Source: Polyangia bacterium
Lineage (GTDB): Bacteria; Myxococcota_A; Polyangia; Nannocystales; Nannocystaceae
Assembly: GCA_030424595.1 (NCBI GenBank)
Contig: JAUHWG010000007.1
Location: forward strand, 62,001 to 126,000
Direction of reading: 5' to 3'
Length of the DNA: 64,000 bases
Each line of letters opens with the position of its first letter. Position 1 is the first letter of the stretch. The notes under the pieces are model-generated. The model searched no databases. It was not told the DNA's origin and saw only the letters and a list, made by a program, of their open reading frames with translations. Shown here one piece after another: positions 27,568 to 35,095 of this stretch. The position numbers and the translations under genes are program-made.

Positions 27568-28590
27568 CTACGGTGCGTCGGGGGAGGGCTCGGTTTCGCT
27601 TGCCGAGTCTGCGGCCCCGGGCTGGGCGAGGAGCTGACGAATCGCGGTGATCTCCGCGATCTCGAGGGCTGCGCGGACGCGGACGGTCGAGCCCTCGACC
27701 TTGACCTCGATGCGGTCGGCGGCGGCCTCCGGGAGATCAGCCTTGGCGAGGCGCGTGCGGATGTTGCCGAGGCGTCGATCGAGCTCCTTGGAGATCTCGG
27801 CCGCGAGCTCGGGGGTCGCCGCGACCATCCCGAGCTCGAGGGCGAGGCCCGCGTCGAGATCGATCGCGCCGCTGAGCGAGCGGAGGTTCTCAGCCTGGCC
27901 CGCGAGGATCGGCAGACGACCGGCGAACCAGATCGCCCGATCGGTGTCGAGGGATCCGAGGGTCTCGCCCAAGGTGCCAAAGCCGGGAGAGCCGCCTCCG
28001 CCGGCGATCCGCTCGTGGACCGCGGAGTCCCAGGCCTTGGTCGCGAAGACCAGGCGATCGCCCGCGGCGACGTGACCGACAGCGGCCCCGCCGTCGAGGC
28101 GGATCTTCGCGCCAGAGTCGGCGGTGACGACCTCCCAGCGCTCTGCGTCGCCGGAGAAGAGCGTGTCACCGATGCACTGGAGGCGGCCGGTGTCGCCGAT
28201 CCCATCCCCTTGGAGGCTGACCATGACCCGCTGGCCCCGCGAGTCGACCGCGAGGTCGAGGGCGCTGAAGCTGTCGAGCGCGAGCTTGCACTTGCTGAGC
28301 GCCTCGAGGGTCCGCCGGGCCTCGGGGTCTCCGGTCATCAGCGCCTGGTTCTCCTGCCACAGGGGCGAGGCGAGGAGACGGCGGAGATCGACGTGGGCGA
28401 CGAGCTCGGCGTCCGCAGGCGCGTAGGCGAGCGCGGGCAGATCGACGAGCGGTGTCCTGTCTTCGGTCTGGGGAGGTGTCTCCACGCTCGAGCCAGCGCT
28501 GGTCGCCTCAGCCCTGGGCGTTTCCTTGTCGCAGGTGCACGCCGGTAGGCTGGTGGCGGCGAGGAGAACCCCAAAGCAGAGCGCGCGCAT
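27568..28590 (-). CDS. Lipoprotein of unknown function
   Basis: A 340-residue lipoprotein: signal peptide MRALCFGVLLAATSLPAC (Cys about residue 18) followed by TCDKETPRAEATSAG. The mature part contains a DUF-like alpha/beta region (VDLPALAYAPADAELVAHVDLRRLLASPLWQENQAL..., AIWFAGRLPILAGQAENLRSLSGAIDLDAGLALELGMVA), recalling periplasmic proteins that repeat a beta-strand/helix unit. No catalytic motif was recognised. ATG 28590 is preferred over the longer frame to 29004 because the latter runs through the antisense of the neighbouring GEEK-repeat gene. It is divergently transcribed from the lipoprotein gene at 28706, with 115 bases between them. Confidence 0.8.
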   Translation of the reverse strand: MRALCFGVLLAATSLPACTCDKETPRAEATSAGSSVETPPQTEDRTPLVDLPALAYAPADAELVAHVDLRRLLASPLWQENQALMTGDPEARRTLEALSKCKLALDSFSALDLAVDSRGQRVMVSLQGDGIGDTGRLQCIGDTLFSGDAERWEVVTADSGAKIRLDGGAAVGHVAAGDRLVFATKAWDSAVHERIAGGGGSPGFGTLGETLGSLDTDRAIWFAGRLPILAGQAENLRSLSGAIDLDAGLALELGMVAATPELAAEISKELDRRLGNIRTRLAKADLPEAAADRIEVKVEGSTVRVRAALEIAEITAIRQLLAQPGAADSASETEPSPDAP

Positions 28591-28705
28591 CTTCGCCTGT
28601 ATACACCGGCGAGCGTTGTGCGCAAGAGAAGCGCCGACGGCTAGGCCTTCGCCTCGCTCCTCCTTTCCTCTTGCTCGCCTGGGGCCAGGCACGCAGGATC
28701 GGGCG

Positions 28706-29245
28706 ATGAAGTCGACGACGAGCCCACTGGCGCTTTGTGCTGCACTCCTCCTTGGCATGAGCGCCTGCAAAGCCGGCGATGATGCAGCGGCGAAGGAGAA
28801 GGAGTCGGGTGCTGTCGCGGCCGGCGAGGAGAAGGCCGGCGAGGAGAAGGCCGGCGAGGAGAAGGCCGGCGAGGAGAAGGCCGGCGAGGAGAAGGCCGGC
28901 GAGGAGAAGCCCGGCGAGGAGAAGCCGGCCGAGGACACGGGCGCCGACCCTGCGGGCAAGTACACGAGCGACGCTGTCACGCTGACGATCTCCAACGTCA
29001 CCAAGACAGGCTTTGACTACGAGGTCTCATCGCCGAGCGCCGACGGCGAGGACGATCCCTGCGGGGGGATCAGCTACAAGGGGTCAGGCACCTTCGACGA
29101 GTCGGATCCGACAAAGGCGACGACCGACAATGAGGGGACGCTGAGCTTCTCCGCCGGGTCCGTCAACTTCGAGCCGTCGATGGAGATGATCGGCAACGAC
29201 TGCGCGCGGCAGATCGACACGAAGTTCGACAAGGCCGCTAGCTAG
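28706..29245 (+). CDS. Lipoprotein with AGEEK tandem repeats
   Basis: A 179-residue lipoprotein: signal peptide MKSTTSPLALCAALLLGMSAC (Cys about 21), then KAGDDAAAKEKESGAVA and seven near-identical AGEEK/PGEEK pentapeptides. The C-terminal about 110 residues are a beta-rich globular region (GKYTSDAVTLTISNVTKTGFDYEVSSPSADG ... GSGTFDES) of unknown family, with two Cys pairs likely forming disulfides. The repeat forms a charged stalk between the lipid anchor and the globular domain. The stop TAG at 29243-29245 is also the first CTAG of the palindromic repeat element that follows. Confidence 0.83.
   Translation: MKSTTSPLALCAALLLGMSACKAGDDAAAKEKESGAVAAGEEKAGEEKAGEEKAGEEKAGEEKAGEEKPGEEKPAEDTGADPAGKYTSDAVTLTISNVTKTGFDYEVSSPSADGEDDPCGGISYKGSGTFDESDPTKATTDNEGTLSFSAGSVNFEPSMEMIGNDCARQIDTKFDKAAS
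28820..28924 (+). repeat. 15-bp tandem repeat encoding AGEEK
   Basis: Seven copies of a 15-base unit, six essentially identical (GCCGGCGAGGAGAAG) and a seventh starting CCC. Exact in-frame units of this size can expand or contract without breaking the gene, changing stalk length. Confidence 0.9.
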
Positions 29246-29407
29246 CAGCCCGTGGCAAAAGTCCCGCGCGCTCTCGCTTGCCCTCGTCGCCCCTCTCGGC
29301 CCCGCCGAAACTTGCAGTACAGCCCAGTACAGCGGCGTTTCGTCGAAGCCAAGAGGGCCAACGATCGCGGCGCGACAGCACACGGGACTTTTGCCACGGG
29401 CTGCTAG
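29242..29407. repeat. CTAG-ended palindromic repeat element, best copy
   Basis: A 166-base element whose ends are perfect 25-bp inverted repeats (29242-29266 and 29383-29407), each starting CTAG and containing CGTGGCAAAAGTCCCG. The interior is itself an imperfect palindrome, so the whole unit could fold as an about 80-bp hairpin. Related copies occur at 45505-45673, 48170-48301 and, decayed, at 21391, 27189 and 47525. The left CTAG includes the stop codon of the preceding lipoprotein gene. No internal ORF is present, so it resembles a MITE or a long bidirectional terminator. Confidence 0.85.
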
Positions 29408-29581
29408 TTAGCTAACCAGCTAGCTAGCGGGCCGTCGTCGACGTGCCGCGCGCTCCCCCCGGCGGCGCTCCCTCTACGGGCGCTCACGGCTGGGCGTCTC
29501 TGCTGTATCGCGGCCTCGTCGGCCGCCCGAGCGCGCGGCCTCTCGCCCTCCCGAGCTGCGAACCTCGTGAGGGGCGCGAAG

Positions 29582-30613
29582 CTAGCGGAGCCAGGAGCGC
29601 GTCGCCTTGACGTGGGGGTGGTCGTGTCCGAGGAGCTCCTCCAGGCTCTCGACCGCCGCCTCCATCTCCTCGACGCCGAAGGGATCGCCGAGCTTGCGCA
29701 TCGCCGTCCCGCAATTGAAGCGCGAGGTGATCGTCTGGGGGTGAGTGGCCCCGAGGACACGTTGGCGGATCTCGATCGCCTTGTGATAGTGGGTCAGCGC
29801 CTCTTGGTACTTGCCCTGGGCGTAGTAGACCTGCCCCATCGCGTTGAGGGTCGTCGCCGTGCCCGGGTGCTCGTCGCCGACCGAGGCGCGATAGCCCTCG
29901 AGCGAGCGCGCGAAGGTCTCGAGGGCGCGGTCGGTCTCCCCCTTGCGGTGGTACGCACGGCCGAGATCGTGGAGAACGCTGAGCACGTCGGGGTCGGTGT
30001 CGGGGAGCTCCGAGAGCTCTTCGAGGGCCTGTTGGAAGTGTCCGATCGCCTTGTCGAGATCGCCGCTGTGATAGACGATCTGGCCGAGGGTCGCGTAGGC
30101 GAGGCCGATCTGGGCGGCGTTGCCCATGCCGTACATCTCGCTGGCGAGGACCTTGTCGATGTGCTCGCCGGCCTCCTTGAGCTGGCCGTTGCTGACGAGG
30201 AGGCGGCCGAGGGCGAGGTGGCAGGCGATGGTCCGAGGGTTGAGGTCGCCGAGGCGGCGGTCGAGCACCGGCATCGCCTTGGAGTAGGCCTCGAGCGCCT
30301 CCGCGGGCTGTTCTGCGGCCAGGTAGGCGGCGCCGAGATCCATCAGGGTGAAGGCCGTGAAGGGGTGGCTCCGGCTGACCGCGTCGCGCTTGCCGCGGAG
30401 CCCGGCGCGGAGGTGTTGGATCGCCCCTTGCGGATCGCCCTGGGCCAGGAGGATCTGGCCCATCGCCGTCATCACCGAGGGGATGTGCGGGTGGGAGCTC
30501 GGCAGGCCGGCGATCGCCTCACGGTAGTGGGTGAGCGCGGCCGGGAGCTTGCCGAGGCTGAAGAGCTCCTGGCCGACTGCGTGGACGACGATCGCGGTGG
30601 TAGGCAGGTCCAA
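29582..30613 (-). CDS. Tetratricopeptide repeat protein
   Basis: An about 343-residue protein made of consecutive TPR units (for example AVGQELFSLGKLPAALTHYREAI, TLMDLGAAYLAAEQPAEALEAYSKAM, TLGQIVYHSGDLDKAIGHFQQAL, DLGRAYHRKGETDRALETFARSL, AMGQVYYAQGKYQEALTHYHKAI). The longer spacing resembles the 42-residue kinesin-light-chain/Sel1-like TPR form (HPxT... between helices). No signal peptide is present. The start is uncertain: TTG 30613 (LDLPTTAIVVHAVGQELFSLG) lies below a weak TAGGAT, and no Met occurs until well inside the first repeats. It likely mediates protein-protein contacts. The upstream region holds a GGCCAG minisatellite. Confidence 0.8.
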   Translation of the reverse strand: MDLPTTAIVVHAVGQELFSLGKLPAALTHYREAIAGLPSSHPHIPSVMTAMGQILLAQGDPQGAIQHLRAGLRGKRDAVSRSHPFTAFTLMDLGAAYLAAEQPAEALEAYSKAMPVLDRRLGDLNPRTIACHLALGRLLVSNGQLKEAGEHIDKVLASEMYGMGNAAQIGLAYATLGQIVYHSGDLDKAIGHFQQALEELSELPDTDPDVLSVLHDLGRAYHRKGETDRALETFARSLEGYRASVGDEHPGTATTLNAMGQVYYAQGKYQEALTHYHKAIEIRQRVLGATHPQTITSRFNCGTAMRKLGDPFGVEEMEAAVESLEELLGHDHPHVKATRSWLR

Positions 30614-31002
30614 TACCGCAACGATCCTACGCGGCGGGCCCCGGCTCTTCAACCGGGAGCGCCGCGAAATCGTCTCGGGGGAGCGAGCGGGCCTCGCCGC
30701 GCGCACCCGGTCAGGGCGAGCGCTGAAGCCTGTCGTCGAGCCATCGCTGCCCGGATGAGAGCTCGACCAAGGCCGGAGGCCAGGAGGCCAGGAGGCCAGG
30801 AGGCCCGGAGGCCCGGAGGCCAGGGGGCCAGGGGGCCAGCACGGGGGCCAGAACAGGGGCCAGAACAGGGGCCAGGACAGGGGCCAGAACAGGGGCCAGG
30901 ACTGGGCCAGGATCGGGCCAGGACCGGGCCAGGATGGGGGCCTCTGCGGTCTTGGCCGGGGCTGGAGAGCGCGCGGTGCTCCCCGCCGCGTGAACGCTCC
31001 GA
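30614..31002. other. 389-base intergenic region dominated by a minisatellite
   Basis: Lies between the DUF1552 gene stop (31003, minus) and the TPR gene start (30613, minus), so it should contain the TPR promoter. Most of it is the GGCCAG-rich repeat at 30771-30942, and no gene is supported. The flanks (30614-30770 and 30943-31002) show no clear signal. Confidence 0.6.
30771..30942 (+). repeat. GGCCAG minisatellite
   Basis: A tandem repeat with two related unit types: first about eight 8-10-base units of the form GGAGGCCA/GGCCAGGAGG, then about eight 11-12-base units of the form GGGGCCAGAACA with small changes. Regular G-runs of four or five, separated by 7-8 bases, give it G-quadruplex potential on the plus strand. 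It is not a CRISPR array: there are no spacers. Confidence 0.85.
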
Positions 31003-32373
31003 CTACGCCATTATCGCGCTTAGCGGGGTGTTCGAGAGGCCGTTGCCGCCGCCCACCTGGGTGATCTCGGGCGCCACCGTCTTCACGCAGCTGAGGAGCA
31101 CATCGCTCGCGTTCGCCGACTGGGCGTCGTGGTGGATCCCCGGGTGGGTCAGCGCCCCGCCGCCGCGACCGGCGACGATGCAGGGCTGGTTGTAGTCGGT
31201 GTGGCGCAGGCCCGAGGCGACGTCGCTGCTCAGGAGCAGGCAGGAGTTGTCGAGCAGGTTGCCGTCCCCCTCGGGGGTCTCCTTCAGGCGGCGCAGCAGG
31301 TAGGCGAAGGCGTCGACGGTCTCGACCGTCGCCGCGTCGACCTGGGCGTTGGCGTTGGCGTCGTGGGAGAGGTCGTGGTGCCCCTGCGACTGGCCGAGGG
31401 TGTGGAAGACCGTGTAGCCGACCGAGCCGGTGTACTGGAAGCTCGCGACCCGGGTGATGTCGCACTGGAAGGCGAGCACCAGGAGGTCGGCCATCACCTT
31501 GTTGACCGGCCCCAGCGGCTCCTTGCCGTCCTGATCGGTGTTGGTCTCGCCGGGCATCGCCGGGGCTGCGCACTCGGGGGCGATCGCGTCGATCTGCTTT
31601 TGGATCTGCTCGATCGACGCGAGGTGGGCGTCGAGGCGTTGGCGGTCGTTTTGGCCGACGCGCATCTGCAGCCGCTTGACGTCCTCGGCGACCGCGTCGA
31701 GGGCGTTTAGGCGCAGCGGCTTGGTCGGATCGTCCTGCGGGACAAAGCCGTTGAAGATCTTCTCAAAGGCCTCTTGCGGGTTGTGGATCGGCTGCAGCGG
31801 CTGATCGGGGCCCTTGTGCGAGAGGTAGTTGAGGGTCGGCCCCTCGCCGGCGACGATCCGCTTGGAGATCCGGAGCTGGATCGACGGCAGGAAGGTCTCT
31901 TGGCCGATCAGGGCCGCCGCGACCTGATCGATCGAGGGCCCGCCGAACTTCGACGAGTAGTTCGCGCCCATCGGGTCGAGCTTGATGTAGGGGAAGCCCG
32001 AGAAGAAGCCGGAGACGCCGGTGTGGTGGCCGCGGACCTCGGGGTGCTTGGCCCGCACCTCGAGGTTGGAGATCACCGACACGTACTCCTTGAGGTCCGC
32101 CAGCGGCATCAGCTGCGGCGAGAGCGTGTAGTCCGGCCCCTGGCCCGACGGCGTCCACAGGAGCTTGTGGTTGTTCGGGTCGAAGGGGTTCTCGAGGGCG
32201 ACGCCGTTGCCGAAGAACCATGTGCCGAAGCGGCGGGGCAGGGGCTCGCCGTCGGCGTAGGCGTCGCCGTTGCCGTTGAGCATGGCCTCCAAGGGGGGCA
32301 GGGCGAGGGCGATCGCGCCGCCGCCGAGGAACCCGCGGAGCATCGTCCGGCGATTGAGGGTGAAGCGCTTCAT
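31003..32373 (-). CDS. DUF1552 domain exported protein
   Basis: A 456-residue protein with a Tat-type signal (MKRFTLNRRTMLRGFLGGGAIALALPPLEAML; RRTMLRG twin-arginine). The mature part carries the DUF1552 pattern (RFGTWFFGNGVALENPFDPNNHK ... GHHTGVSGFFSGFPYIKLDPMG ... SIDQVAAALIG ... LSHDANANAQVDAATVETVDAFAYLL ... LLSSDVASGLRHTDYNQPCIVAGRGGGALTHPGIHHD). It resembles sulfatase/alkaline-phosphatase-like folds, but no enzymatic activity is established. It is in an operon with the DUF1592 gene (26 bases apart, DUF1592 first), a pairing common in planctomycetes and myxobacteria. ATG 32373 has an AGGAG about 7 bases upstream. Confidence 0.92.
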   Translation of the reverse strand: MKRFTLNRRTMLRGFLGGGAIALALPPLEAMLNGNGDAYADGEPLPRRFGTWFFGNGVALENPFDPNNHKLLWTPSGQGPDYTLSPQLMPLADLKEYVSVISNLEVRAKHPEVRGHHTGVSGFFSGFPYIKLDPMGANYSSKFGGPSIDQVAAALIGQETFLPSIQLRISKRIVAGEGPTLNYLSHKGPDQPLQPIHNPQEAFEKIFNGFVPQDDPTKPLRLNALDAVAEDVKRLQMRVGQNDRQRLDAHLASIEQIQKQIDAIAPECAAPAMPGETNTDQDGKEPLGPVNKVMADLLVLAFQCDITRVASFQYTGSVGYTVFHTLGQSQGHHDLSHDANANAQVDAATVETVDAFAYLLRRLKETPEGDGNLLDNSCLLLSSDVASGLRHTDYNQPCIVAGRGGGALTHPGIHHDAQSANASDVLLSCVKTVAPEITQVGGGNGLSNTPLSAIMA

Positions 32374-32399
32374 CGTGATCTCCTGGCGTCGGACGGTGA

Positions 32400-34154
32400 T
32401 TACTCGGGGGTCCCGACCATGCGGAACGCCGGGTTGGCGACGAGCTCGATGAGCAGGTCCTGGAGGTGGTAGCCGCGCTCGGCGAAGGTCTCCTCTAAGG
32501 CGAAGAGGGTCGGCAGCTCACCGCTGGTCTCGATGTGGCCGACGCCGTGGCGGAAGAGGTTGCGGATCACGCAGACCGACACCGCCCGCTGCTCGCGGAG
32601 GGCCGCGCCGAGCTCGCGGGCGCCGTCGAAGGGGGTACCGCTGACCTGCGAGGCGGTGTCGATCGTCGCCCCGTTCTCCTCGGTCCGGAACATGCCGATC
32701 CCGTCGTAGTTCTCGAGGCCGAAGCCTATCGGGTCCATCGCCTGGTGGCAGCCGGCGCAGATCGGATCGCTGAGGTGCTGCTCCAGGCGCTCGCGCATCG
32801 TCGGCGCCGCCTCACCGGCCGGCGGGATCACGGTCGCGACGTCGCCGGGCGGGGCCGGGATCGACTCGCAGAGGATCGTCTCGCGGACGAACTTGCCGCG
32901 CAGCGTCGGCGAGGTGCTCGAGATGTGGGAGAGGACGGACATCAGCGCGCCCTGGCCGAGGAGCCCGCCGCGCTTGCTCTCGACCGGCAGCGGCGTCTTG
33001 ACGAAGCCCTCGGTCCAGACCCCGTCGCCCGGGGGCGTCAGGCCGTAGAGCGGCCCGGTGAGCTGATTGGCGAAGGTGTAGGGCGCGTCGAGGATCTCGC
33101 GGAAGTCGGCGTCGCGCTGCCAGATGATGTCTTGCAGGAGGAGGAGCGTCTCCTGCCGCATCGCCTGCGCGAGCTGCGGGGACCACTGCGGCCAGACCGC
33201 GGGGTCCTTGGCGAGGCTGTCGAGCTTGCGCAGCTGGAGGACCTCGGAGAAGTAGTTGTCGAGCGCGTCCTTGGCCCGCGGATCCTCGAGCAGCACCGCG
33301 GCCGCCTCGCGGATCCCCTCGGCGCTGTCGAGCATGCCGTCCTCCGCGGCGTCGATGAGCCAGGCGGGCGGTGTGGTGTCGTTCAGGAAGAAGGAGAGGC
33401 GGGTCGCGAGCTCCGTGCCGGTGAGGGTGCGGCGGCTCGGATCGTCCGGATCTGCGACGCCGATGTCGACCATGTAGAGGAAGTGGGGCGACTGCAGCAG
33501 CGTCGCGATCGCGTTCTCGACCCCGACATAGAAGTCGCCGGTGTCGAGGGCGGTGGTCTGGGCGACCTCGACATAGCGGCTGAGCTCGTCGGTCGTCAGG
33601 GCCCGGCGCCAGGCGAGGCGCCCGAAGTTGCGGATGAAGCTCTCGTGGCAGGCGGCGTCGTCGGGTCCCGTGGGCGTGCAGCCCAGGTAGGCCGCGATCC
33701 GCTCGGTGTCGGCGACGCCGACGGCAGCCGCGGCGCGGGCGGAGGCCTCGTAGGCGTCGACCGAGCTGTCCGAGAGGGCGAGCTGCGAGGCTCCGACCGC
33801 GTCAAAGCCGTTGATCGGCGTGTCTCCCGGGGGGGTTACCTGCGCCGCCGCAGCCTCCCCCAGCAGATCGCCGACCGCGTTGCGGTAGTGCCGGCTGAGG
33901 AGGAGGCGCAGGCTCGCGGGGGCCGGCTCGAGCTCGACGCCGGGATCTCCGTCGGAGTCGCCGCCGGAGTCGCTGTCGGAGTCCGACGAGCCGGCGCTGT
34001 CGCTCCCGGCGCTCTCCCCTTGGGTGGGTCCGGCGGTGAGACTGTCGGAGGCGGTCGCCTCCGGGTCATCGACGCCGACGTAGCAGCCGGGGCCCGCACA
34101 GGCGATCGCGAGCGCGGCGGCGAGGAGCGGGCGGGAGATGGAGCTTCGGATCAT
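32400..34154 (-). CDS. DUF1592/DUF1588/DUF1585-type exported lipoprotein
   Basis: A 584-residue lipoprotein: signal peptide MIRSSISRPLLAAALAIACAGPGC (lipobox GPGC) and a Ser/Asp-rich linker. The multi-domain body matches the DUF1587-1592-1588-1585 series found together in planctomycete and myxobacterial exported proteins: SRHYRNAVGDLLGEAA, TGTELATRLSFFLNDTTPPAWL, LRGKFVRETILCESIPAPP. LEQHLSDPICAGCHQAMDPIGFGLENYDGIG contains a CxxCH heme-binding motif, so a bound c-type heme is plausible. DFREILDAPYTFANQLTGPLYGL and the C-terminal GHIETSGELPTLFALEETFAERGYHLQDLLIELVANPAFRMV close the protein. It is co-transcribed with DUF1552; the pair's substrate is unknown. Confidence 0.9.
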   Translation of the reverse strand: MIRSSISRPLLAAALAIACAGPGCYVGVDDPEATASDSLTAGPTQGESAGSDSAGSSDSDSDSGGDSDGDPGVELEPAPASLRLLLSRHYRNAVGDLLGEAAAAQVTPPGDTPINGFDAVGASQLALSDSSVDAYEASARAAAAVGVADTERIAAYLGCTPTGPDDAACHESFIRNFGRLAWRRALTTDELSRYVEVAQTTALDTGDFYVGVENAIATLLQSPHFLYMVDIGVADPDDPSRRTLTGTELATRLSFFLNDTTPPAWLIDAAEDGMLDSAEGIREAAAVLLEDPRAKDALDNYFSEVLQLRKLDSLAKDPAVWPQWSPQLAQAMRQETLLLLQDIIWQRDADFREILDAPYTFANQLTGPLYGLTPPGDGVWTEGFVKTPLPVESKRGGLLGQGALMSVLSHISSTSPTLRGKFVRETILCESIPAPPGDVATVIPPAGEAAPTMRERLEQHLSDPICAGCHQAMDPIGFGLENYDGIGMFRTEENGATIDTASQVSGTPFDGARELGAALREQRAVSVCVIRNLFRHGVGHIETSGELPTLFALEETFAERGYHLQDLLIELVANPAFRMVGTPE

Positions 34155-34512
34155 GTGCACGACCTCGGGCGCCACGCTACCAAGCTGAGGTGGTCTCTGC
34201 TAGGCGGGCCGACGGGACGGTTCGTGTTTCTTCGGCGTCGAAGCTCGCCCTCTCGGCGGTGCGAGAGCGTTCGGGCCGCGCTGGAGAACGCCCGTCGTGG
34301 TTGGGGCCGTCGACACCCAAGCGATCGTCGCGATCGCTGTATCGGCAACTAAACGGAGCGTCGTGTCCCCGAACTTCGAGACCTTGAGCAGGGCCTCGGG
34401 GGCCGCTCAATAGCGCTCAGTGTGAGGATGCGAAGGGGCACTGCTCATTTGTGTAGTAATCTAGGGGCGCTGCCTGTAGGAGAATCTTCCTCCAGCACGG
34501 CGGCTCGGGTCG
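34155..34512. other. 358-base divergent intergenic region
   Basis: Separates the DUF1592 operon (minus) from the LigT-like gene (plus). An AT-richer stretch (about 34440-34490, with CATTTGTGTAGTAATCT) is the likeliest promoter region for the plus-strand gene. No ORF, RNA gene or strong hairpin is supported. Confidence 0.4.
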
Positions 34513-35055
34513 ATGAACCTGCGCAATCCAACGTACATCTGCCTCGACATCCCGGATCCCTTTCGCGAGAAGGTTCGGGAGATCCGCGAGGCCTTCTGCG
34601 ATCGCCTGACCAACTTCCCGATCGAGATCACGATCGCGGGATCGAGCGGCCTAGGGGCGCTCTCGGGCGATGCGGACTGGGAGAGCGTCGAGACCAAGCT
34701 CCTCTCGGTCTGCTCGAAGACCGCGCCGATCGTCGCCCGCTTCGGCGGCGTCGTCCGCTTTCCGGGGACCGACACCTTTGTCCTCAGCCTCGGCGACCCG
34801 ATGCCCTTCGTCTCGCTGCACGAGCAGCTCAAGTACGCGGGGCTCCCCTTCGAGCCGAACGCCTTCCCCTTCTTCCCCCACTGCTCGCTGCGGATGAGCG
34901 GAGATCTCTCGCCGGCGGACATCAGCCGCCTCTTCTCGCTCCGGATCGAGGGGGAGTTTGAGATCGAGCTCCTCGCGCTCCAAGCCCGGGACGAGAAGAC
35001 GGGCCTGGTCGGGCGGGTCTGGGAGCATCAGCTCACAGGACGTCCGAGCGGGTAG
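34513..35055 (+). CDS. 2H phosphoesterase (LigT-like) with one motif lost
   Basis: A 180-residue protein of the 2H superfamily, which normally uses two HxT/S motifs to hydrolyse 2',3'-cyclic phosphates or join RNA ends. The second motif is present as FFPHCSLRM (His about residue 120). The first is degenerate: the strand IEITIAGSSG has Glu where the catalytic His is expected. The surrounding fold (NPTYICLDIPDPFREKVREIREAF, VVRFPGTDTFVLSLGDPMPFVSLHEQL) fits the superfamily. The protein is cytoplasmic, with no signal peptide. It is probably inactive, or it binds nucleotides without catalysis. The call rests on motif and fold pattern rather than a strong sequence match. Confidence 0.7.
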   Translation: MNLRNPTYICLDIPDPFREKVREIREAFCDRLTNFPIEITIAGSSGLGALSGDADWESVETKLLSVCSKTAPIVARFGGVVRFPGTDTFVLSLGDPMPFVSLHEQLKYAGLPFEPNAFPFFPHCSLRMSGDLSPADISRLFSLRIEGEFEIELLALQARDEKTGLVGRVWEHQLTGRPSG

Positions 35056-35095
35056 GGCAGGCAGGCCGCCGCGGCGCCTGTGGTATCGATCGTCG

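Noticed and set aside
30771-30942. Possible CRISPR array
   Set aside because: Units are 8-12 bases with no unique spacers and no cas genes nearby; a minisatellite fits.
29567-31195. A 542-residue plus-strand frame
   Set aside because: Antisense to the TPR gene, then translates the GGCCAG minisatellite; no protein features.
34185-34300. Possible further copy of the palindromic repeat
   Set aside because: Only short TTCG/GTCGAAGC similarity, no terminal arm and no CTAG end in register.
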